NCBI RefSeq assembly: GCF_000003815.2
Contig: NC_049987.1
Span: 3,835,168-3,899,167, forward strand
Source: Branchiostoma floridae
Taxonomy: Eukaryota; Chordata; Leptocardii; Amphioxiformes; Branchiostomatidae
DNA length: 64,000 nucleotides
Direction of reading: 5' to 3'
In this document: positions 55,001 through 64,000 of the stretch, piece by piece
Numbering within the stretch: position 1 is the first letter of the stretch
Layout: every line of letters starts with the position of its first letter
Translations under genes and position numbers: made by a program
The notes under the pieces: generated by a model
The model's database searches: none
What the model saw: the letters and a program-made list of their open reading frames with translations, nothing else
Told to the model about the DNA's origin: nothing

Positions 55001-55129
55001 CCAATGAAACTGACAACTTGATAGTATTTATTTTGTTACTATTATTATTGTTTTCTTTAGTTTCGTACCATTATTTTCATTCATCATTCTCTTCGCCAAT
55101 GGCGATAGAGTATGTTTTTGTCGACTTGG

Positions 55130-56190
55130 GTCTGTATGTAGGTCAACAGCATATAACTCGAGAAATTGTGGATGGAACTTTGTGATTTTTGGTAGGTGTG
55201 TAGCGGTTGTCGAAAGGAATGCCAAGTTCGAAAACGGTTTACCTGGCGTTTTCCTACGGTACTGCAGCGAGCTTGGTATGTTTTTTGCAGTTTGTTTTGG
55301 GCAGCATAAGTCAAAATCTAGCTGGGCGATTTTCAAGAAACTTGGTAGGTGTGTAGCGGTTTTGGAGAGGAAGGTCAAGTGCGAAAATGGTTTACCTGGC
55401 TCTTACCTACGGCGCTGTAGCGGGATTTGTATGTAAGTGCGTTTGTCTGTAAGCAAGATAACTCGAGAACCCTTGAATGGATCCTGATGATATTTGGTAG
55501 GTGGGTGAGGGTCAAGAAAACGAAGGTCAAGTTCTATAATGGGCCCCCTAGTGACTGCCTAAGGTACTGCAGCAAAACTTTTATTTTTGACACTTCGTGT
55601 TTTGGATATGCTGTGGTCATGATTTTTGAGTGGTAGATAGCCCTTGGGGCAGAGAGTAAGTGCTGTGAGTTTGGACCCCCTAGCGGCTTTTTGGGAACTG
55701 CAGGCACCGATTTCCTTTCAAACTTTGAACGAGAATAACTCGAGAACGTGTTGACGGATCATCAGGATTTTTTGGTATGTAGATAGAATGAGTACTTGAA
55801 ATAATAATCTACATGGAAAGATGCATTTAATTGTAATCAGTGGCCAATTAACAGAAATAAACTGTTTTGTATATACATGTATCTCACTTGACCTATATCT
55901 ATGGACACATCTGTTTGACAGATGTTTTTGCTGGAGGAAACACTGACAAGCCGTGAGCTGGAAACTGAAAAGCTTGAAATTCTGATTGACCAGGGGTGCT
56001 ATCAGGTCATCTTGTACAATCAGGTCTTGTTTTGGTAGCATTTGTGGGGTTTGGGGGTAGGTACTATTTAGTAATAGATGAATAAGACCTTAAAGTCTTA
56101 AATAAAGGCATGATTTAGTAATACATGAATAAGACCTTAAAGTCTTGAATAAAGGCATGATTATTTGGCGAAGAGATGGGTTCGTTGAAC
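55130..56190 (+). repeat. Dispersed repeat (taactcgagaa family), copy 2
   Basis: At least three internal copies of ataactcgagaa ... ggtaggtg ... gaaggtcaag ... tgcagc about 170-190 bp apart, ending in two accttaaagtcttgaataaa ggcatgat tails. Confidence 0.65.
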
Positions 56191-57189
56191 TCTAGTTTGT
56201 ATTGATATCATCATCACTAGCAGCATCTATTGTTATGATTAGTATTATTGTTTGCATCAGTTTCATTACTATTGTTGTCTATTTATGTTTGCCTATGTTT
56301 GTGATGAATATGTTTAATTTCTTTTTATGTAACACGCAGGGCTCCACTGAAAAGCAGTGCAAGAGCACTGAGCTTGGACCACCCTGGATAAAGATTACAG
56401 AAATAAATAAATAAATAAATAGTGATACATTTGACATAATTTTACAGGTGGCAAAAAAGTTATACAGGCTTGAAAAAAAAATGTGCCAAGATGAGTAGCT
56501 TAGAAAATGTTTGAATCATTCAGCACTCATATAAAGGATAGTAAAATGTAAAAAAAAAATGCGAGACTCATGAAAATTGTCAAACTTACATCTCAAACGA
56601 AATCCCCCAGCGGTTACACACAGGCGTCAGGATACAAGTGAAATAAATATATACAGCTATGAATATAAGAATAACACCTCCGCAAAGAAAAAAAGACAGC
56701 AGGTAAGTTTATTAAGGAGGCAAGTGACGCGCGAAACTCATTGCATAGACAGACAAATGAAACTACAGAATTCGTGACTACTACTCATGACACGTATCAC
56801 GAGAGTTCAGTCACCGCACATGGAGCTTGACAATGCTACGGTCAAATCTACACCGGTGTCCGTACGAAATGTAGCCCCGACCGGGCTCTAAATAAACAAA
56901 TTCGTCCCGATTTACTGGCGAAAAAGAAGGTCATTTCATGGTAGGTCAAGGCGTCTATTTGTCGATGGGTCCTGGGACGATTTTAACTGCGAGTTTACAA
57001 AAGGGATTCAAATGCCCGGGAGTGCCAAAACAGCCGCGTAGCCACATGGTTTTCCTCTCGGGGCTACCTAGGGTCACACATAAAAGTACAAGGAAAATGA
57101 ACATTTAACTACCGGGGGGGGGGGGGGTCGAAATTGGACCGTAGTAAAAAACTAGTATTAAAGGTGTTCACAAAGCCATTCGGAACTCT

Positions 57190-57500
57190 GTGACATCAGC
57201 TATTATTCCTGATTTCAATGGGGCAATCAAATATACAAATCGATATCGAAAAGGGTAGACAACACAACACACCATCCAGCAAGAGACTTTGTCCAACATG
57301 CCATGATAATATTGAAAATGAATCCCACTTTATAATGGATTGTCCTACATATGAAAGAGAGAGACAAAAATTGTTACAGTCTATTAGATGCAAATCGGAC
57401 ACAATGTTACCAACAACCAAGACAGAAATGTTTCATATGTTACTATCATGTCCTGCTAATATATCTGCATATGTCGGTCAATCTATATATTTATAAATCA
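57190..57500 (+). pseudogene. LINE C-terminal fragment
   Basis: KRLCPTCHDNIENESHFIMD CPTYERERQKLLQ: the CxxC...H...C tail of L2/CR1-like elements. A separate, truncated insertion just before the R2-type element. Confidence 0.7.
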
Positions 57501-57655
57501 TTTAGAAAACGTGACAATATTATAATGTCCTGAACCAGCACATAATGCTAGCCTGATTGTTAATACTATATACCATGTGTAAAGTAGATTAGTTTCTTAG
57601 ATTTTTAGATACTAGTAACTCATGTACTTAAAATGTTCTGTATGTATTTTATGTC

Positions 57656-59981
57656 CAGGCTCCCGATAACCCGTTTAACATGTCCCCTGTCAGGCCCAAA
57701 GACATCAAAGCAGTCCTATCCAAACGATGTGCCACATCTGCACCTGGTCCTGATGGGATCATGTACGGTCATCTCAAACGCCTACCTGCATGCCACCTGT
57801 TCCTCAGCACTTTGTTTTCCAAGCTGCTTGAGTCCGGGGACCCACCCACGTCATGGTCATCCTGTACTGTGGCACTACTTCACAAAGATGGCTCCCCTGA
57901 GGATCCCGGAAACTTCCGGATGATTTGCCTGACGTCTTGTGTCTCTAAGATCTTTCACCAAATCTTGTCCGAAAGNNNNNNNNNNNNNNNNNNNNNNNNN
58001 NNNNNNNNNNNNNNNNNNNNNNNNNNNNNNNNNNNNNNNNNNNNNNNNNNNNNNNNNNNNNNNNNNNNNNNNNNNNNNNNNNNNTTGGCCCATGCAAAGA
58101 AAGAATCGGCGGACAGTCCATATAACCTGGTTCGACCTTGCAGACGCATTCGGATCCGTTGAACATAACTTAATCTACTATCAAATGACAAGGAATAAGT
58201 TCCCCCCTAAAGTCATGGAATATGTCAAAAACCTGTATTCCGGCCTTGAAGGGAAAGTTAAAGGCCCCGGCTGGGAATCCAACCCATTCTCGTTTGGTAA
58301 GGGTGTATTCCAAGGAGACAACCTGTCACCTATCATTTTCTTGACTGTGTTCCAACCCTTACTACAGGACCTTAAGGCTTTGGAACAACAGCACGGCTAC
58401 AACCTTAATGGACAACGCTACATCACACTACCTTTCGCGGACGACTTCTGCCTGATAACTACGAACAAGAAACAACATCAGAAACTAATCAATGACATTT
58501 CTTCGAACACCAAGTCAATGAACCTTTCACTGAAGCCGCGCAAGTGCAAATCCATGTCCATTACAAGTGGCAGACCAACAGAGACTACTTTCACTATTGA
58601 TGGAAACGCTGTCAAGACAACTAAAGATGCTCCAGAGAAGTTCCTAGGTGGATATATAACTTTCTCGGGTAAAACAAAAGAGACATATGACATTGTGGCG
58701 AAGACAATACAAACGACAGTTGAAAACATAAACCAATCGGCTATAAGAAACGAGTACAAACTCAGGGTCTACATGGAACATGCTTTTCCGTCATGGAGGT
58801 ACCTTCTGATGGTGCATGACTTGACCGACACTCAACGACAAAAACTTGATGCAATTCATACTAAAGCAATTAAGTCATGGCTCAAAGTGCAGGCTAGTGC
58901 CACTAACGCTATCCTGTATAACACAGTAGGACTAAACTACAAAACCATCTCAGATCTGTATCTTGAGGCCCATACATTGGCCTACAGCAGATCGGCTGTC
59001 AAGGCTGACGACAAGGTGAAACATGCTCTTCAGGCCAAACTAGATAGAGAATCACAGTGGACACGAAAGATGAAGAGATGGGGCCTTGGAAAATGCCACT
59101 CAATCCACCAACAAGCCATGAACGCGACAACAGACACAGGTTGGTCTTCGGTCCGAAAACAAATCAAACATCAAGTTACAAATATGCGTCACGAAACTTG
59201 GTCTGAACATCAAAAGAACCTACAACAACAAGGACACATGCTACAGCTTATCGAAGAAGAGAAATGTGATCTCACCTGGAAGTCAGTGATGTATGACCTC
59301 CCAAAGGGTATTCTCAGCTTCGCGGTACGTGCATCGATAGACGCTCTGCCGACATTCTGTAATCTAGCCACTTGGGGCAAGCGTACCAATGACAAGTGCA
59401 AACTATGTGGTAACAGAGAAACTCTCCATCACGTTCTTAATACCTGCGGCGTCTCCCTTCAACAAGGACGATATACGTTCCGGCACAACTCCATACTTAA
59501 ACACATAGTGGATACCCTTCAGGAGAACATTGATCACTCGCAGATAGACGCCCGTGTCTACGCAGACTTGCAAGGCTATACAACCAACGGTGGCACTATT
59601 CCTGTGCAAACACTACCTACAGCACAGAAGCCGGACTTAGTCATATTCCTGCCTAGAGAAAACACCATCCATATACAAGAACTAACTGTACCTTTTGAAC
59701 AGAACATTAAAGCCAGCCATGAGCGTAAGGTCAACAAATACACTCCCCTTGTGTCAGACTTGAGAAATGCAGGCATTTCAGTCACTCTTACATGTTTTGA
59801 GGTAGGGTCAAGGGGACTCATCACCCCAGACAACAAGGATAGAATCAGAACACTGTTCAGGTCTGTTAAGGCAAAAGCACCAAAGAAGCTCTTCAGGGAC
59901 ATTAGCCGAATGTCATTAGTGTCCTCCTACGCTATATGGAAAGCTCGACATGAGCCACACTGGGACTGTGCAATAGAATGA
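57656..59981 (+). pseudogene. LINE polyprotein: reverse transcriptase, CCHC knuckle, restriction-like endonuclease
   Basis: RT fingers APGPDGIMYGHLKRLP and NFRMICLTSCVSKIFHQIL before the gap. After it: TWFDLADAFGSVEHNLIYYQ, FQGDNLSPIIF, and the catalytic FADDFCLIT. Then CKLCGNRETLHHVLNTC (knuckle) and a nuclease block KPDLVIF...ELTVPFEQN...RKVNKYTPL. In R2-type nucleases the pattern is PD...D...K; here the middle acid is Glu. The frame after the gap is open for over 630 codons, so this may be a young copy. Marked broken because of the truncated 5' end and the gap. Confidence 0.85.
57976..58084. other. Assembly gap, 109 N
   Basis: Interrupts the LINE reverse transcriptase. The two sides are in different frames, so the true length is probably not 109 or the copy is frameshifted. 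Confidence 1.
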
Positions 59982-60144
59982 TTTTAAGACGATACTAAAA
60001 TGAACTAGAATGTGTGATATTTCTGTTGTAATGTCATATATCAATTTGCCTATGTCTCCCTGCATGTTTGGTCTGTAAAGACCAACATGACCTGGGCTAA
60101 ATGTCACTTTCTTTTATTTTCTGAATAAAGAATGATTTTATAAC

Positions 60145-61380
60145 ACTGTATCCTCTACAGTTGTCATGCAATAAAGTTCTATCTGTTAATATACCTTGAC
60201 TAGATTTCTAGCCTAGTAGCCCGTCTTTAATTAACGTTAAAGAAAACAATTACTATAAAGGCAGACGTTTTGTTCTCACCACGAAATTTAGTTTTGCTTT
60301 GTTTAGAATTTTTTGTCTGCCTACCTCTTTTTAAAGTGCTTAATGTACATACTATTCACTACACAGTCACCTTTACTGTAAAGTCACAGAAATACTTACA
60401 AAGCACAAGTTATACATACATACGATCTTTAAATATCGAATCCACATTTTCACCAAGTGATTTGCATCCGCGAAATTAATAGATACCCGGGAAGGTAGAT
60501 TCGTTTACAAATGATGCAAACAGTATTCCGAGGGAATTTGCGTATTCTTAAAAGTTTCTTTTATCGAAAAGTTTGACTTGAATTTATCTCAACTTTTTCC
60601 ACGTCGGCAGACTGATGAAATGAGTAGGCGTATGTGATGCACGTATCCAATACGTGCACAAAAAGAGACAGACAAGTTCATCATGTTAGTGTGCTCGTGA
60701 TCTTGGTTGTATTTTCCAGCAGACAAATTGAATGGTAATATTTTGAATTTCTAAATAGAATTTTGAGAACAAGGGATGGGCACCAGTAAAGAAAACTCAG
60801 GTACAAGTACGGTACAGGACCAGGTACAGGTCCGAACCTTAAACTCGACCTACGAAATTGTCCGTGGTGCGTTGTAAATGGGCGATGCTCCAGAATAATG
60901 GTCATTTTCCCTAAAAGTTAATCTGTTTGGTGCTCCGACTCCCACGGTCGTTTTCAACTCCCATCGTCATGTCAATAGCGCTAAGTTTGACTGAAAAAAA
61001 TTGGTACAAATGGCTATAAACTCTTCTCTAATTCGCTCTTGTTATTTTCGTAGACCCACAATCCTAAAATGTTTGAACTCCGGTCGATATAATGTGTTCA
61101 TTTTCTACAACATGTTCATTTTGGTACAATATCAGGTCTACTTATATTTTTCAGTGAGTGAGTGAATTCAAAGGAACCATAGTTTTGATAGCAATGTTAA
61201 GAGTGCTACGAGTGATAGAAAATTGCAAGAAAGCTGTGGTTTCTCATCGAAATGGCAAGATTCATTTCCCGAAGATGTTTTGTTGTTAATATCCAATTTC
61301 ATGAGCTTTTCGGCTTCTAGGTTGCTTTAATACAAACATACGTTCCAAATGGGCCCACAGACAACATGTGGATGTAATCC
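60145..61380. other. Intergenic, no gene seen
   Basis: AT-rich, after the R2-type LINE. Includes a GGTAC-rich stretch (60795-60835). No coding pattern. Confidence 0.5.
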
Positions 61381-61387
61381 ATTCTAT

Positions 61388-62314
61388 ACGGGGGGCGAGA
61401 TCACTAGCGTTTTCGCCCCCCTTTAGCGTTTTCGCCCCCCCCCCCAAGAGCAGCTGGTTACTACATATTACAGGTGCGCTACCTGGTACTATACTGCACC
61501 TGGGGAGTAACGTATATGGTGTGTTACCTGGTACCTATATGGCACCTTATTACCGTACCGTAAGATGTCATACCTCGAAAGTCGATACTATATTATTGTT
61601 CGGTGCAAACATGACATTGAAATGAAAAAGACAATTTTTGCAGCTGAGGTGGCATAAAAACAGTGCTACTGCGAACGTATATATCAACACCGTCTATGGT
61701 ACGGAATACGTCAGCTAAATGTTTTCAATTTGTCAGTGTTTTCTTTCTTGTGCTGGAAACATTTCCAAAGCACAAACAAAAACACACGTGAATAATAGTG
61801 TCTCATTATAAACACTATCTACGCGCAAGTTGATAGAGCTGTTGCTAAATGCTACACAAACGCTGGTTAAGTACCAGTCTTAAGAAACACGGGTAAAACA
61901 TCAGTTCCTAAATACTAGAAAAAACAGTCATGTTGGAGGTGAAGATATCCCTTGGCCAGGTGCATATACCAAAATGTGCGTTATTCTAATTAATACCTAA
62001 TATTTGCATAATTGATAAAGACATTACATAGTTCTTTTGTGGTCACTTCATGGTAGAGACTTCATATTGGAGATATATAGGTTGCTTGAGGACAGGTGAA
62101 TACAATGAAATACATCTTATGTCAAGACTCAAGTATATGCAATAATGGGAATACAAGGGACCCAACCCTCCTTGTCTGAAACAAGTTCAACTATCTTATT
62201 CAGTTTTTGTTTCAGTTTATTTATTTATTACCGTGTAATTACGTTAATATTGATAGTATGAATGAAGTTATGTATCAAACTTCGTGTACTTATATCATTC
62301 TGAAACTGCATTTT
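61388..62314. mobile_element. Same element, inverted copy B, cut by gap
   Basis: Starts ggggggcgagatcactagcg and follows copy A in reverse complement until the N run. Both contain ggttactacatattacaggt and tcatggtagagacttcatat. Confidence 0.75.
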
Positions 62315-62414
62315 NNNNNNNNNNNNNNNNNNNNNNNNNNNNNNNNNNNNNNNNNNNNNNNNNNNNNNNNNNNNNNNNNNNNNNNNNNNNNNNNNNNNNN
62401 NNNNNNNNNNNNNN
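62315..62414. other. Assembly gap, 100 N
   Basis: Exactly 100 N, the usual placeholder for unknown length. It interrupts copy B of the GC-ended element, so the gap probably hides the other repeat end. Confidence 1.
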
Positions 62415-63960
62415 AGTCCGGACTTGCAAAAAGCAATCTGTCATTTATATTCCTTTTTTTTTCTAAACCATCTAAATCTTCCATAGACAGTGACATTCGC
62501 ACTGAAAAAAGACAAAAAACAGTTCGTGTTTACACTGGCTGTCTAACATTTTCATGTATTTTTCACATTGTATTTCAATTCATGCTAACATGCAATTTGA
62601 TATGCACCCCCTCCCCCTAAAAAAAATGCACATAATATGCGATGATGGGTTCAGGTCCGGACTTTAAGTCCCTAAACAGCTGGACCTGAATCCGGACCTG
62701 AACCTGAAATTGAGTTTAGGTACGCACCACAACTCACGGTAACACATGGACACAGGCTGCTTCTAAGTCAAAGACAATGTTGCATTCCGATGAAGCTTTT
62801 GTTGTTTCCCCAAAACGCTGGAGTAAAGTCAGTTGTTTTCAGGAACAGCTCGTTCGGAGTCTAAGTCTTCAGTGATAGCGAACAATAACATCACCAAGTA
62901 GTGATATATGCTGAAACGTGATTAATTCTGACTGTGATGTCATACCTTGGGGTTGGAGTTTTCGTTCAGTGACTGGGACAAACCATTTCAATACGTGTCA
63001 GACATCGAAACATACAAGATCCTTAATTGATATTTGTCTAGTTTATTTTGTATCAAAGATGAATGATAACAATAAATGATAACAATAATATACCAGAAAA
63101 ATTTCGTAACAATATTACGTCAAGTAAAATGAAGTAAAAATTGGTATCAAGAGTTTGTGCAGTAGCTTTAAAAACTGCCCACTTTTTATCGAAATATACG
63201 GAATGGATTTACCCAAGTTCAAGTTTGCGTCAGTAGACAGATGTGATGAATATAGCTATGATATTGACGTCTCTGCTTGTGAAAACAGATGTTTCTGAGA
63301 AAAACATCAGTAATTAGTTTTTGCAGGAGCAGACAAATAAAGTAGCAGAAACTCTGAAAAAACATTTTGAGCCAAACTACTGTTATTAGTTTTCACAGTC
63401 GCAAAAGATAATGTTTTTATTTTTTCAATACTTGAAGCTTGGATAGGCTTGTATATTACAGGTTACTACAACTACGCTTTGAGGTGATAAAAACCAATAA
63501 TAGTTTTAGCTAGAATTTTAAATAAAGAACAATCATAAAAGTGAATCATCAGAGAAAATTCTGCAATTCTACACTTATAGATGAAAGAGTCACCTAGCAA
63601 TTTTTACCAGAACTACAATGTTCTACAGTTTAAAAAGCATCACCCTCATGGGAGCCTCATGGATCAAAAGCGTCGCCTAGCGATGTTTATATAATGTGCA
63701 ACAGTTCGCTTCTTTCAATTGTCATTGTTAAAAAAAATCAAAAACAAAGGATATTAGAATTTTTATTTACACAACCTATATTCTCACCTGCTGATGCTTC
63801 GATGTCTGTCAGACACCTTGTTTGTATTGGATTGTTTGTGCCATTATTTAGACTTGAAAAGTACTCCTTTCGGCCGTTATAGACGCTTTTCGTGGTGGTC
63901 GATTGGGGAGGAGTTCATGTGGAAAGAACGTCAAGACCACTGGCAATAATGGCTCTCAAG
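62415..63960. other. Intergenic, no gene seen
   Basis: An imperfect palindrome of ggacctga/tccggac blocks at 62652-62712. Otherwise AT-rich with no coding pattern. Confidence 0.5.
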
Positions 63961-63964
63961 CATG

Positions 63965-64000
63965 TAATACAGTAAAACTTGTATAAGTGGCCACCTTTGC
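63965..64000. mobile_element. Start of a pogo-type element, cut by the window end
   Basis: TACAGTAAAACTTGTATAAG TGGCCACC resembles the CAGTRRAAC...TATAAGTGGCC ends of pogo/Tigger elements. Confidence 0.45.

Larger units (their letters stand above)
57655..60142 (+). mobile_element. R2-type LINE (RT plus restriction-like endonuclease), 5' truncated
   Basis: Coding 57656-57975, gap, then 58085-59981. The 3'UTR has AATAAA at about 60122. It has no apurinic-type endonuclease; the nuclease lies after the RT, as in the R2/NeSL/Hero/CRE group. Confidence 0.85.

Overview
The window is eukaryotic nuclear DNA: intron-rich genes with GT-AG (and two GC-AG) introns, long introns packed with transposons, simple repeats, tRNA-headed SINEs, LINEs, Penelope-like elements and MITEs, and two assembly gaps (N runs at 57976-58084 and 62315-62414). 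The protein styles and repeat mix look most like a lancelet (amphioxus, Branchiostoma). That is a judgement from pattern, not from a search.

Layout. (1) About 1.9-30.4 kb, plus strand: a 16-exon gene for a 12-helix transporter of the SLC18 (vesicular amine/acetylcholine transporter) family. All 16 exons join in frame to about 448 residues. Its introns hold most of the repeats: a 43-bp minisatellite built from the exon-12 splice donor, a LINE inserted inside that array, a triple nest of transposons in intron 6, several hairpin MITEs, and Penelope-type ends carrying hammerhead-like motifs. (2) About 31.7-36.1 kb, minus strand: a 7-exon gene for a secreted PEBP-fold protein (267 residues) with a signal peptide and a GPI-signal-like C-terminus. 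(3) 37-43.6 kb: mainly repeats. (4) 43.6-44.7 kb: a short inverted-repeat segment with a TCTCGCGAGA motif and possible first coding exons on both strands, then a small intronless ORF with a small-TIM-like cysteine pattern. (5) 45.5-54.0 kb, minus strand: a 7-exon gene for a type II membrane protein of about 774 residues, with an N-terminal cytoplasmic tail, one membrane helix, an interrupted collagen-like repeat, and a Tyr/His/Pro-rich C-terminus made by exon duplication and internal repeat growth. (6) 54.1-64 kb: LINE fragments, a nearly complete 3' part of an R2-type LINE with a restriction-like endonuclease, further repeats and the second gap.

The three main genes do not form a pathway or an operon. 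They are independent neighbours: a vesicular-type transporter, a surface or secreted lipid-binding-fold protein, and a surface collagen-like protein. Nothing here is a clearly new molecular system. The most unusual items are the splice-donor minisatellite, the repeated hammerhead-like motifs at Penelope ends, the loss of transporter-family charge residues, and the two-part repeat architecture of the collagen-like protein.
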